A stretch of 64,000 nucleotides of DNA from Gyrodactylus bullatarudis. Lineage: Eukaryota; Platyhelminthes; Monogenea; Gyrodactylidea; Gyrodactylidae. Positions 22,767 to 37,700 of the stretch are shown piece by piece (the stretch's first letter is position 1; each line of letters begins with the position of its first letter). Made by a program: the position numbers and the translations under genes. The stretch spans positions 100,343 to 164,342 of the forward strand of contig SSNU01000162.1 in assembly GCA_012064415.1 (NCBI GenBank). The letters are read 5' to 3'. Under the pieces are notes generated by a model, which made no database searches, was not told the origin of the DNA, and was given only the letters and a program-made list of their open reading frames with translations.

Positions 22767-25700
22767 GTAAGCTTTCCTACATGAAATTTAAACTAATATT
22801 TTTATGCATCTCAAGAAACATTCAAAGTCTTTATTGATTTGAGCATTTAGCGTATTTTTATTTCTTCTCTACTTTTTTATTTACTCATCTTTGGTTCTCT
22901 GAGATTTCTATTATCGATTCTTTTTTTGGTTGTCCTTTTAACTAAAAATGTAAAACAAATCATTATAATAATAAGAAAAATACATGCCTTTTAGATCAGG
23001 TCAGAACTCCTGTTCGAGATTGGATCATTTAAATAATTCTTTTGATTTGATCACAAATGAATTTTTAAAAAGAATACCTTTCCATTAATAATTGGGAATC
23101 ATTTTATTTTAGCTCCTGATAATGGTTGTATTTGTTATGTGCTAAGAACGGGTCTGAGCACTTCACAAGGAAATCTTCTCAAAACGATCATGTTTAGTGT
23201 TAAAACAGTCACAGCTAACAATTTTGAAACATTCCTCTTCATATTATTCCTATTGTGTTTTGCTCTGGCCGCTGCTGTCTACGTTTGGATTGAAGGCAGT
23301 AAAGATCCCAAAAGAAACAAGTATAAACTATTTATTGAATGTACTGTCATCCTCACTTCGGTCATACCCCAAGAATTACCTATTGAATTATCTCTTGCTG
23401 TTAACTCATCTCTACTGGCCCTATCCAAATTTGGTGAGTTTTTCTCAGCTATTATTGTAAATTATTCTCAATGCCATGTTTAAACTTATTTTAGCAATAT
23501 TCTGTACTGAACCATTCCGTATTCCTTTTGCTGGCAAAGTTGACTTTTGCTGCTTTGACAAGACTGGTACTCTCACCGAAGATTCTGTCATTGTTGAAGG
23601 TGTTTCTTGCTTGCCGTGAGTTATAAAGGATTTTTGATATTGAATTTGAGAATATATGACTCTTCTCTCTTACAGGGATCAACCAACGAATAAAATCATG
23701 GATATTAAACAATGCCCGATTGAATCAATAAAGGTACTTGCCACTGCCCACTCACTAGCATTCACAGATCATGGGATTGTTGGAGATCCACTGGAAAAAT
23801 CTGTCCTAGAATGGTCATGCTTCTCCATGAATCGTGATGGTAGCATCTATTCAAAAAACATTTCAAAATTTTCCCCATTTAAAATCTACGCCAAATTTCC
23901 CTTTACAAGTGCTCTCAGGAGAATGTCTGTGATAGCTGGCCAACAGAGCCAAACAAGTCCAGAAATTGTCTACACAGCTTGTGTCAAGGGAAGTCCAGAG
24001 GTGATAAAGGATATGCTAGTTAACGCGCCAGCCGATTACGATGAGGGTTATTTGACAATGGCTCGTCGTGGAGCCAGAGTATTGGCCTTGGCCTATAAAG
24101 ATTTGGGCTCAAAAACAGGCAATCAAGTAATTATAATTTATTACAATTCAAAATAATATTTACAATATCGTGTATATACTTGAAAGTAACCACATCATAT
24201 TTTAGATTAGGAATATTCAAAGAGAAGAAGTTGAAAGAGATCTTAAATTCGCTGGTTTCATCATCCTCAGTTGTCCACTTAAGAAGGATTCCCTTTCTGC
24301 TGTCAAAAAGTTGAAAGAAGCCTCTCATTTTGTTTCAATGATAACAGGAGACAACCCTCTAACTGCTTGTTACGTTGGCTTATTACTAAACATGTTTAGG
24401 GCTGATAATCAAGTTCTCATCCTCAGCCATCATTCTGAAGAGTCTGGTATGTGATGTTAATCTTTTTTATTTGAACTTTATTCTTACATAATCTCTTTTG
24501 TAGGTGAAGAGGAATGGTATTTTAAATCTATTGACGATGCCGTCCAAATCAATATTGATTTAAAGAATCAATCAAAGGCTATTGAAACTGTTAGGAAACT
24601 ATACAAAGAGTATGAGTTTTGTATTACTGGCCAGGTTCTTGATGAAATTTTGGACGAGACAACATGTGATACTAGTTGCAAATTCATTGATAGTTTATTA
24701 CCTATGGTGAGTCGTATTGCTTATTATACTAATTAATTTATTATACTAACAACTCTGGTAATTATTCTACGCTGAATAAAAGACATGTTCATTTCTCTGG
24801 AAATAATTAACTTTTATTATTATCATTATTTGGATTAATAATAATAATAATTATTATTAATTATTAGTATTTGACAAAAGAGAAAGACGCAGATAGTTCT
24901 CTAATTTCTTCATAGCTCACTTTCTTAGACTCACTTACTCCTAGACAAATCAAGGAAATAATCTGAGATTGCTTTTTTCCTTCAGTTTCTATAACGATTA
25001 TTATCATGAAAAGATCTCTTATCAACGATAACATATCCTATATGTTTCTTTTTAAACTACAAGAAAGAAATGAATGTGAAAGACTTTCAATAAAAACCTT
25101 GATCTCTGACCAATTCCGTTTTGTAGCATTTTCTCTTCCAGTCCCTTTTATAATTGTACACTGAGAAAAAATTAACTAGGGAAACTCTCTAATCTTTTGT
25201 TACGCTAGAAAAATTGCCTTTTTATTCCTTTTTTGGCAATCTCTTTCTAATGAGAAAATCCTGACTTTTATTCGTTTATCTGATGAAAATTTTTTTAACT
25301 GAAACTCGATTAAAAAAGTGTTTAGTTGTTCTATCATATTTCACATTAGTATCACACTGCCATGAGGCAATTAATGTATCTACTTTGAAAAAAGATTTTC
25401 ACTCCTTCATTTTTCAGTTATCACTGATTTACTTTTACCATGGAATATTCACGATAAAATATAAATATCAGTTAATCAGTAGTTATAATTCTTAAAAATT
25501 CACACTTAAAAGCTTATGTAGATAATCTTTTTTTGTGGGACAGAAAAAATATTCAAGTGCTCCTATTTGAATACCATGGTTTTACGAATATACTGTTATC
25601 AACTTGATTTTATTCACAAAAATGAACATGATAAGAATGGGAAAATATTTTTTGATCGATTATGAAATCTGAAATCTTCAAAATGATATCAATGAAAGTA

Positions 25701-28700
25701 GTTTTTACTTGGCTACTAAACCAATTGGTTACCGTCCGCAAAATTTATTATTTATAAAAGTCTTCTACTCTTTTATAGCTTCGGAAAATTCCTGATTCTG
25801 TAAAATAAATCTCAAGTGATTTTAATTTACAGAAATACGAATCATTAATGAAAATCCAGAATAGTTTTCCATGGTTTTATTTTATTGAGTAAATTAATGT
25901 TTGATATTTTTCTATTATTATTGAGCTAAAAAATAGTTTAATATCTATAAAATCAGTCATTCCAAACAATCAAGTACAGGAGTTACTGTCTTGTGACCTT
26001 ATTATTGCTTAATCTTTTAAAGAATGATTGAAATTTAATCACTTATTTGATCGGTACTATTTTTGAGATATTAATTGTTCTTCAGAAAATGATTTATTAG
26101 TAATAAATTATTACATATCAAAGACTTGATTCTTTTAAAAAGTGAGCATATAAATATAAAAAAATTATCTATTATCAAAATTATTAGCTTTTAAATTATT
26201 GATTTCTGTGAATTTGTAGAAATAATTTTTATAGGAATTTCCCGAAGCTTAACTCTTTTTGTAACATTTCAATAAATCATGATCTAATTGTAACATATTG
26301 ATTACTACCGAAATCTAAAGAATCATTTATACTTGGCTATAATAATCCTATCATTTTCAAAATCAATAATGGGCCACACTCCTCTGCATATTCAGTTAGT
26401 TTAGAATTATAGTTAGCTTGGAGTAAATATATGGTGTGTTATTTCGACTTTCTAATACAAGTATTTAATGATATTTATAGGCAAATTTCTTTGTGAAATA
26501 TATACAGGATACCATTAAGCTATACATCAAAATATTCAGCATTTCTTTCTATACACTTCTGCCACCTTTCTGATGATTTTGCCCTTCAGATGATGTTGTA
26601 GTGAAAAAAAGTTTATAATCTGTCAGAGCAAGATCTTTACTGTAACGTGAATGGTTCATAAATCTTGAGACATGAGGCCAAGCATTATTATTCTATTCAC
26701 GAGTAAATTTTGGGTATTGTTCCCTTAGCTTGACTTTCATAGCTTGAAACTAATCGATATAGTGAGCTCCAATTACTAAAGCATCGGGTTGGAAGTTCCA
26801 AATTGAAACAATTCAAAATGAATAACACCCTTCTAGAACCAGAATCTAGTCAGCATGACCTGTTTGGTTTAGGTTTTTAAAACTTGCTCATTAGCTCTGT
26901 GCCACAACCTTTGACGACTCTGATCCTTTAGGTATTTTCATTTTTCATCTTTCATTACGATATGAGATAAGAAATCATCGTATGCAAGCCTATGGATAAG
27001 CCACCGGCAAACTTCGACCCTGAATAAATTATCAATTTCTCATTATTCCATTTTAACTTTTGAGTGATAGAATTTGAGAAATTGTCAATAAGAAAATCGA
27101 ATTCTTTAAAAATTTTGTATATGAAAATGTACACTTACACGGAGATGGGAATTATGATTTTTACAAAATTCTCAATTTTTTCATCAAGTAATTGAATTTG
27201 ATCAAGTATTTTTGGAATCTTTTTCACGAGAACCCCATCTTCACGTTCTGAAGAAAAAATCAATAATTAAGGAAATTATGGAATATTTCAAAACTCAAAG
27301 TAGCGCCAAATTCCCATTTTTTGGAACCTTGAGTTGAAAATTATTGCTGATTTCAAAGTGAGAAAGTGATCAAAAGTTGACATGTAGGACCACGATTAGT
27401 CAAAGAAATCAAATATGCTGAATCAAATTTTGAGGATCACCCCATCATCGTAGGAAGTTGAATTTTGATTTTTTGATCATTTTCCCTACTTGAAAATCGA
27501 TAAAAATTTTTAAGATTTAAGATCCCTGAAAAATGACAAATTTATCAAAATTTTCATGATGAATTGTCTTACCAGGAAGAATTTCCTCAGTAATTGCCTG
27601 AGTTGCCATCCGGGTTAATTAAATCAAAAATATTCTCTCTTCTGATCCGATATGAAAATAGATTAGAGATTAATATCTCTCGTTAAAGGAGAATTCAAAA
27701 CAATTATATATTAAAGTTTCTCTGCTGGAAATTATTTCAGCATTTAAAAAATTAAACAATTTAGATTGAAATGATTAAAATCTATGTTTCTCTACCTCTA
27801 ATTATTTTAAATTATTAACTTACATTTTCAATACATGTTAAATAGAATAAAAATTGAATCTAAAACATTTCCTGGCTTCTGTAAGAATCACAAAAATTTC
27901 CTATAAATAATTTTTATACATATTGTATACCATACGAGATGAGTAAAAGAACATACACTTCCTACTTTGAATAATAAGCTCAATACATCAATTCGATTTT
28001 AGACTCGTATCTTTGCAAGAATGTCCCCAAAGCAAAAAGAGTTCATTGTCTGTCGTTTGAAGGAAATGAAGTATACAGTTTTGATGTGTGGTGATGGTAC
28101 AAATGATGTTGGAGCCCTTAAAAACTCTCATGTCGGTGAGTCCCCCTACCCTACTCATTACTAAGGATTACCTAAACATTCTTGAAAATTATTTATTAGG
28201 CATCTCTATAATAAATAGTAGCCAAAAGCCCGAAAAACAAGAGAAGCGTCCAGCACCGAGGCAAACATCTGTTAGAGATGACGATAGAAACCTTACTCCA
28301 GCCCAACGTCATCTCAAGACTTTAAAAAGGAATCGCGAGGAACTTGCAAAGGCCATGGAAAATTATGAAGAAGAAGAACAATACATTGTTCGCATGGGTG
28401 ATGCCAGTATTGCTGCTCCCTTCATTATCAAAACAGCAAACCCTCTTGGTGGTAAGTCTTAAATAATCTAAATAATTTTCCATGAATCATTAGCATACCT
28501 ACATTTTTATATTGATTTTAACGATTCTATTTTTTCCCCTCAAAAATAGATGAGATCAAATTCCTAATGAGCTAATTAGGTGAGAAGCTTGATCTAAGAA
28601 AGTAGGACTCTTTTATCCTCGATGTGTGAAAATTTTAATGGTCTATCTTGTATCTGAAACTATTTTTATCCCCTTTTTCATTTAGATCTAATTCGTATCG

Positions 28701-31700
28701 AAATTTCAATCTACTTATAAGTAACTAGGAAAGAAAATATTATTTTTTATCTAATAAGTTAATAACTCGATAACAGATAAATTGGACAATTTTTGATGAA
28801 TTTTATTTCAGTTTGTCGAATAATCGAACAAGGTCGGTGTACGCTTGTAATAACTCTGCAAATGTTCAAAATACTTGCCATTAATGCGCTTATATCAGCA
28901 TACTCGCTATCATTCTTGTTCCTAAAAGGCTTCAAACCCTCTGAAATGCAGGCTGTTTTCCAAGTACTTATCCTATCTGGAAGTTTCCTGTTCATTTCTA
29001 GATCAAAGGTATGCTACAAAAATTCATAGCCAATGTTACAATAAAAATTTCTAACGCACATTTTTCATTTCCCTAGCCTTTGAAAAGATTATCTTCCGAG
29101 AGGCCATTGCCAAACATTATTAATTTCTATACAATAGCAACTGTGTCCTTTCAATTCTTTATACACTTTTATGTTCTAACCCGAATGGTTCATGAGTCTG
29201 AAGAGAGAATGCCCAAATTGTAAGTTGTATTTTCCATTTATCACACTCTATATCAGTTGAAAGAGTTCTTCACATCTTCTTACTCCAAATCAACAATAAA
29301 TGGACATAAAGGTATGAGGAAATACTAATTTTCCTTCCTTGCCAAGCCTAGCAAGAGATTGAGGTAAAGAATTTTGGTATTTCTTCAAAATAAATTTAAA
29401 AAATTTTGTGAAACTGGGCCATCAGCGAACTTCTCAAATCAGTTTTTAATAAAGTTATGCGAAATTATGTAGAATCATAACATTTTTTAAGGAGGAAAAC
29501 TTCCATGTCTTGGATCATCAGCTGATTCTGTTCTTTTTCATCTTTTTGAAGTTTTTTCAATGAATTCATATTTCTATATTCAGTCCCTTTACTTTTCGTT
29601 CAATTTGAAATAGTCAAGATTTTGAGAAGAAACTATGATCCAATTTTTTCATGGGCGATTCAAGGATGAACCACTCAATAAAGCGTTCTAGTGTAAAAAT
29701 CAGATCAGCTGTATGAATTTAATAGAGGATGATTGAAAGTTTTAATTAATATTGTCATCAATTTTCACCAAAATCTAGTTTTAAGTTACTTTTTTTCTAG
29801 AAAAGAAGGTGAATTTATCGATTTGAATGCAGAATTCCAACCATCAATTCTTAACACCTGCGTATATATGATCTCAACTGCCTTACAGGTAACTAAACTA
29901 TTTTTCATATATTTATTTGCCATTTTAAATAGAGTTTGTTTATCCAAATGGGATCATTTTTCCAATCAAACCAAATATTCGAGTTATGATTAGCTGAATT
30001 GTTTTTTCCTGTAAATATTCTCACTATTTTACATATTTATGCAGAGAAAAATTAACGAAAATGCCCATTTTACCTATTATCTTTCACACGAGAATCAGGA
30101 TTTAACCATGATGAGATTACTAGTTTCCGTGTAAAAACAAAATCCTATCATCAAGGGTCCCTTCTATTCTAAATAAATCATGCAAAGAGAGTTTTGATTC
30201 TCTTCTGCTGTTGTTCATCTGAATAAATAGTTTAGTGAATAGCAGTTCAAAGATTAGCAAACTGAAACTATTATTCTTATGCATCATTTAATCCTCTATT
30301 CTATCATTATTTTTATTCTCAAGGCCACAACATTGCTGGTTAACTACAAAGGAAATCCTTTCATGATTTCTTTGTTTGAAAATAAACCCTTATTCATATG
30401 TATCATATCAGCGCTGGTTGGAGTATTCCTCATGTCTCTTGGCATTGCCGCTGACCTTTTGTCTCTTCTCATCCTCGATAATGAAGTAAGTCACGGTCCA
30501 CCCTGATTGGATATCGTTATGAAAACCAATCAAAAATATTTGATTTTATTGATAAAATTTCATTGGTTGAGGGAGTCCATTCAAAATTGATTTTTGTTAT
30601 AAATTCAAATAGAAATTCAAAACTGAAATTTTTTTTCAAGACTTGAAATTTCCCATAAACACTGTGAGATTTTTTCTTCTCTATGAGAATTAGAAATCTG
30701 GATGGGAATACTTATTTTTTTCCCTCAAATATATTTAGATAAATATCTTTCTCGAAAAAAACTTATTTTTATGAATGATTGTGAAGGGTGTAATACACTT
30801 TATGACTCTGACATTACGAATTAAAAGAATTTATTGAAAATTATCATAATTGATAGTCGAAACCAAAAATACTCCCAGAAGCTTATAATATTCTTGGGTC
30901 TTTGGGAATCTTTGCACAAATTTTCTCACGGTGTCATTTTTTCAGTTCACCCTCTTTCATTTTTTTGATTTTGGTTGAATTTAACCCCAAATCATAAATC
31001 TCGTGTTTAGTTTGTAAACTAGAAAAAACTCTAGAGTAGATTCACATAAGGAATATTTCCATATTGCAATCGTGATCAATCATGTGGTAAAAAAAACTCC
31101 ATCAATTTTCTCCTCATATGGGTAATATATCTCTTTTGATATTACATCATTTGAATATACAATTTAATTTGGATGTCATTTGAATTTTTCTGTTTACTCT
31201 AATCATAAGCTGCCGAAGTTTTTTTTTGTTATTTACTCTTTATACACAAGATAAATTCTTCAACTGTAAGGAGCAAAAAATAGTCACATTTTTATTATAA
31301 AATTCTACACTCATTCACAATAGACCATGAAACCATTATATAAAGCAAAGTTTTGAATTTGCATTTCTATTAAATGAAAATATGAGCTCTAGACAATAAT
31401 TCGATAGAACTTTTAAAGTAGGTTCTAATGATATATAACACTTGTAGGTTCTGAGAATATCCTAGGCGTGTTGTATGAAGAATGAATAATTTTCCTATTT
31501 AAATGTATTGAAAGTCAAAAAACCAATTATTTTTCCAATTTTCAAAAGGTGTCTTTTCCATTAGTCTACTCTGAAGCTTGTACTTCTGTGCATCCTTAAA
31601 AGTATACATTACTTGTATGGGTCAAAGTTTTTATTATCTTTTCCTTTAAGTTAATCTAATACAGGACAGGTTGGTGGTTGAGATGTTGGCATCGACCATA

Positions 31701-34700
31701 TTCCCAAAATTAATTTCAATCATTTCTCAGACAAAACCACAGGTTTCCCAACTCTCCTCTAAGTAAAAATATATTTAATTTACTCTGTAAACAGTTATGA
31801 TTTCAAATTATGCATACAAAGTTCGATAAGCACATTGTGAATACATCTCTTTTCCCCCCATTTATCTTGACGAAGGCAGAGAGAGAGATAGACATTCAAT
31901 CAGATTAGATTCAATTTTGATATCGAATACAAAAGATTTCTAGTTAGTTTTGTATACTCCCCCATATCTATGTTCCCTTCGTTCATAGCACTACATGTTT
32001 TTGTTTCTACTTTGAACAGAAACTTCTCCTAACATAACAATGATAAGAGTCAGTATATTTGGGGGGGGGGTAGACATACATTTCTGATATAATCAAATAA
32101 TATGACTTTCATTTGGATACTCTTTAATCCTTCTCATCAAATATACCTCAATTTCTATATTTATTGCCTGCTTTCATTCCATATTCTCTGTTAATGTTTC
32201 TCTTCAAAATTTATCAGACTCAGGGATCCTTTCTGTTTTCATTTTACGATAACTAGGCTCATTTATAACCTTGATTTAATCTCCTTCATTTGGTTTCAGA
32301 AGTTATCACTAAGACCCCTTGATAAAAACTGAAAGAAAGCCTTGTGATTTAGATGATCTAGAAGACGAATGAATATTTAGCAATAAAGCTTATATTTCAC
32401 TTTTTCTCATCAGACCATTACACCGGCTAGATATATATTACAATTTTTTTGATAAAATGCAATCTTCTGATTGGTTCTATCAGCCTTGGACAACCAACAT
32501 TTGACAGATATGCTAGAAGATGGATTGCGTTTTATCACAAAATTATATACATTTGTATATCTAGCTGGTGTTCAAATATTTTCGAAGAAGCTCGCGAGTT
32601 CCAAACATTTACAAAATACCTTTTATATTTAGTTAATTCGTTCTAACAAAAAAATGCAACTCTTGTCACATTTAAAATTTTATTGATCAATACTTTTGAG
32701 GCCCAAGTTATAACAGTCACAAATCTAAAGTTCATGTGAATAAGCGAATTGGTTATTGTATTTCAATAGTGAAGCTTTTTTGTATTCAGATTATAAAACA
32801 CGGTTTTACTATTAGTAGTAAAAAATATTCACAAGGAAATCGATTACCTCCATCAAGTTTTTGATAGCCTCGCCATTATTGAGAAATCTCGAATCATCAA
32901 AATCAAATTGATTTGTGGACAAGCAAAAATCTTTATTTCTCAATATGCTTTTCTAGTTTAACTTAATTTTGTATAGAACTAAGAGGAGAATATACCTATT
33001 TTGAGTTGAAATACTTGTTTTGAGCTGAGATATTATTTGGTAAAGAAGAAAGAGATGCCCGGGTTTTCACATATTTATTTTGGTCATAGTCATCAATGTG
33101 TTACATGCAATGATTTTCTATCAAGTGTTTCCCGATATCTCTCTCTTCTTTACCGAACACCTATTTTGGTCTAGAAGAAATGTTCATAATATGATGGCGA
33201 GACTGAAACTTTGAAAAATGAGTTATAAATAAATAATTAATCAAATTTAACTCTGAGATGATCGAATGTAATGAAATACTTTCTTCATTGATCCAAAGCT
33301 TCTATTTGGTTGAAATATTTGGCTAGATTTCTATGATTTCAGCATCAGCTCCACTGAAATTCTCCAGGTCACATCAGTTGAGATCATATCGGATACATCA
33401 ACTGAATTTTGAACAATTGAAAATGCGCAAATCATCGATGACCTTTTATCAATTCTTCTTAGTTAATTAAAATCTTTTCAAAACTTAATAACTTTTTAGT
33501 ATCTCTATATGCTAGGTAGATCTTTTTTCAATTTGCAAAAGTAATGAAATTTCAACATTTTTGGGCTTATTTGCATTTTGTCCCTAACATCCCCTGCACA
33601 GGATTATGGAAATTTTCCCATAGAATTTCCCTTCCTTCCACATTCAGCTGTAACTATACTCTTGTTATTATTGAAGACTTATTTTCATGAAAAATGAGTA
33701 AATTCTTAAAGTATTTTTTCCATTCCTTGGTAGAGATGCCATATAAATTCCAGTCTAGCATGGATCACACCTATGGGGATTTTCTGTTTCATCTTCCATT
33801 TTCTTCTTGTGATTAATTTTTTTCCTTCTGTATGAATATTTTAGTTTCATCTTCTTACTCTTCTTGATCAATTGCGCTAATCATTTGACAAGACAGTGAG
33901 TCTTTTCAATAAAAATTAACCGAATAGACCTTTTCAATGACATTTGAACTGGAAATTTAGGATAAGATGATCGAAAAACCTACTGGTTGAAATCTAACTT
34001 GATAGATTTACTTCTAGCTTTTGGAATTCCATTCCATATGAGATTCAATTAATAATGATAATAAAATAATTATTGATCAACTCACGGTGGCAGATGTAGA
34101 CGCGTTTCGTCCTTATTAAGACTTGTCAGTACATCATAGCCAGGATTCGAACCCGAGACTTCAACGCTTCTAACCCCTATTACTCAACACTCCGATAACT
34201 TTGACACCACCTACAAAAAATCTTTCGAATTTTGGATGAAATAATCGAGGTTTTCGAAAAAATCATAGATTCCCAACTTCATATCAACCAACTTTAGATT
34301 CTTATGGAAATAGAAATGACCAAAATGATTTTCTCTTGCTAAATGATCCAGGGGTTCATTTTCGTTTTATGATCATTCCTACTGGTTGAAAATGAGTGAA
34401 TTTTTCGTTAATCAAAAATGACGGGTCTGTCAAAAATTTAATTTTTTTCTCATTTGACAATCTTCTCCCCTCTTTATATATGTTACAATGATTCTGGAAA
34501 CTTATGTGAGTCTGCAGACTCCCTGAAAGTCTGTAGACTCCCTAGTAAATCAGGGAATCTGGAAACTCGGTATTCAGATTTCCTGATTAGCTATTCACTA
34601 GTAACAGTGAATCTGGAAACTTTAGGAATTCTGTAGAATCCCTGGGCAACAATCAGTGAGTCTGCGGACTCTCAGGGATTCTGGAAACTAACTATTATTA

Positions 34701-37700
34701 ATTTTAACTACTAAGTTTTAAGCCCTAAATTTTCATTAATATGAATAAAATACACTGTTCTTGGTCAGTGCTAGTGTTTTGCCGAATAGTATTTTCAGAA
34801 TTGAAAAAATAAGTTTAAAATAAAGTTAAAAATAAATTTTCTGAGTCTTTTTATTATTATTTTTGGTTTAAGACTTATTTTATTTAGCTCAAATATAGAG
34901 CCAGGGCTTCATATGATTTGACTACAGTGACGAATTCATGCGAATTTTGAATAAGGGCGTCTTACATTATTCTTGATGCCATAACAGTTTTTCAAATAGA
35001 TTAATGTTATCGCAAAAACATTGAAATCCATTCATGCTGCATGTTACATGATTTTAATAATGAAATTTTAAGTTTTCAAATGAACAATGAACAACTGTTA
35101 CTAGTGAATACCTAATCAGGAAATCTGAATACCGAGTTTTCAGATTCCCTACAGACTTTCAGGCATAAGTTTCCAGAATCACTGTACCATATATACAAGT
35201 TTTCCTACTCAAAGTTTAAAGAAAAGAAAATAAGATTTATAATCTCGGTTTAAAAATATCTTTGCCATACATTTAAGTGTTGTTGTGTCATGTAAAAATC
35301 ATGCATATTCTCAACATCATAGATAAATGGGAATTTCAATAGGAAATCGACTTTGTCAAAAGGTATTAAAAAATAATCCTTATCACATTTCATTTGTTTT
35401 ATGGGTATTAATTATTAGTCTTTTCTCCTAATATTTTTTCATCGTATCAATTGGGTTATGAAACATACATTTCTCAAAAGTTCATCAGTAGTGTATCTTT
35501 AAAAAAATTTTAAATTACTATTTCTATTCAACTTTTATCCTTTTCTAAGATTCACTACTGATACACCTTTGAGAAATTTATACTTGTGTTCTTATGACTT
35601 ACTTTTACTTTTCCGAAAGGATTGTAAAATTACAGTATTATGGCTAGGGTCAAAAATTTGCATATTTTAGATTTCAACTAAGATACTTCTTAAAGATGAA
35701 TATGTTTTTAGCACATATTTTTGCACATAATATCTGAGCTATCTAAATATGTATCATAATTGCATAAATGGTTAATTCTATTAACAAAATTAGATAAAAT
35801 TCAGTTAATTTAACTTATGTTTTGCTGCAACTACTCTTTTTCATAAAAATAAACCGTTTGATCAGTCTGTCTGCCAAACCTTTTCAACTTCTGAATATAA
35901 ATAAATCAACTTCAAATTATGAAATTAATTTTTATTGATACTCAAATTATGTTTGAAAAAAAGAATTGAAAATCTTCTTACACAAGAATACATACTTTGA
36001 CAATTTTTCTAACTATTTTTGTGACTGATGTAGAATTCTATAAAACATTTAATGCTCCGACAACTGTAGTCTAATCTCATATAGGCGAATTAGAAAGATT
36101 AGTCTTGAACATGCCTGATTTTCGGTTGTATTAATCGTCTACAATGTTGCATTGCTGGCAAATCTTTTCTTTTTTCCTTGACTGTGAGAATCCCTCCTTG
36201 TCTACTTTGTTCCTTCTCTCTCCCTTCATAATTATCTGTGTAAATAGAAAAAAAATTAATTTCCATATTTTTCAAAAAAATTAGTTTTTCATCTAGTAGT
36301 ACTCAAAAAGTAGTAGCTATTAATTTTCAACCATATTTCTCTACTGCATAAGGACGTTGTAAGTCTTTACTAGATTATCTGTTAATTGAATTATTCTTCT
36401 CACATGAGAAACAAAAGAATACTCGTTCTCTTCAAGGTAAAGTTGAAATTCTATTTAAAGTTATTTCTTCGTGATGGTTAAAGAAGGTTCATGGGGTCAT
36501 TTCATTAGGGAATTCAGAAGATAATTTTGGTCCTCACTAATCAAAGAGAAATAATGAGTTTTTGTAAAAACAATTTTAACATTCTAAATTCGTCACTTTC
36601 CCAAAAAACTGGACTTTTTTCGTTTTCAAAATAGGATTGCTATTCCTTGGTATTACCTATTAGAGATGTAATAAATTTTTCAACCTACTTTAAAAACCTA
36701 CTCAAATTATAATGAGGCGTTATCTATGCAACTCACTGTACTTTGAGTTCTTAACATTATTTTATATAAGATCAAGTATCAAAATCCTTGTCTGTGATAA
36801 TATTCAAGTTTGAAGATTTTTTTAAAAATGCCGCTAGATTTTCAATGAATTTTTACTACGTTTTCACTAAAATTTTGAATATCTTTTTATGCTGATTAAG
36901 CTTCAAGGGTTTTTTTTTCAATGAAAACTGTAATAGACTCATGTCAGGTTATTCCACTATTTCTACTAGAGAATGTAGGGAAAATGGGCAATGCACGACT
37001 ATACATGGGATTGCAAACGAATTTTCAGTTATTTTAGATCTCACACATCATTGTCATCAAAATTATACGTGGAAATTTCAAGGTTAAAATTCGTTACATC
37101 TCTAATACCTATAGTCTCCAAAATAAAACTCCTCATTCCTACTTCCTCTTATTGACTGAGCATCTTGATATCATTCTCATCGATAGAAAAGAGCAATTAT
37201 TATTCCAGAGAATCAGATCCAATAGATCTTCATAAATAGAACGTTCCATTCTTTAAAGTAAAAAAGACTTGAAAATAAATTCTCCACCTTTTTTTAGGGT
37301 AAATAAATGAGTTTAAGCTTCTTCAAGAAATTAAGCTTAAAATTTCCATTTCCTCGGATATGATATTCGACTTGTGATAGAGACATAAATTATCGGTTTA
37401 CCAACATTTCGACATTCGAGACCTTGACAAAACTATCACATTCATTAACTTTCATACCGCTATTTACCTCTTTACATGTTTTTTTTTCTTTCATCTTTTA
37501 AGAAGATGCATTCTCTCATAAGAATAATTTATGATTTTGTTTGTGTTACCAATTTTCTCTGATATTCCAATAAAGATTTTAATTATAACTTAGCCATAAA
37601 AATCCTTTGGCTGGAAATGTTTTGCCAAACTCTACCATTTCCTCTCTTTCTGGCGTTATTATAATTATTTTTACAATCTCATTTTTGACAATTCGATTTT

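Larger units (their letters stand above)
24707..28002 (+). other. Intron 6 of the ATP13A1-like gene (3,296 bp)
   Basis: Contains a short AAT/ATT microsatellite (about 24835-24867), the mariner relic (26520-26995) and a dispersed repeat copy (about 27131-27560). Nothing else was recognised. Confidence 0.85.

Noticed and set aside
24835..24867. Possible CRISPR-like or structured repeat
   Set aside because: It is a plain AAT/ATT microsatellite.
32061..32070. G-quadruplex at a run of Gs
   Set aside because: A single homopolymer run without further G tracts nearby.
34140..34205. A functional tRNA gene on the - strand
   Set aside because: It has a perfect B box, but the acceptor and anticodon stems do not pair and a hammerhead follows at once. 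A SINE head fits better.
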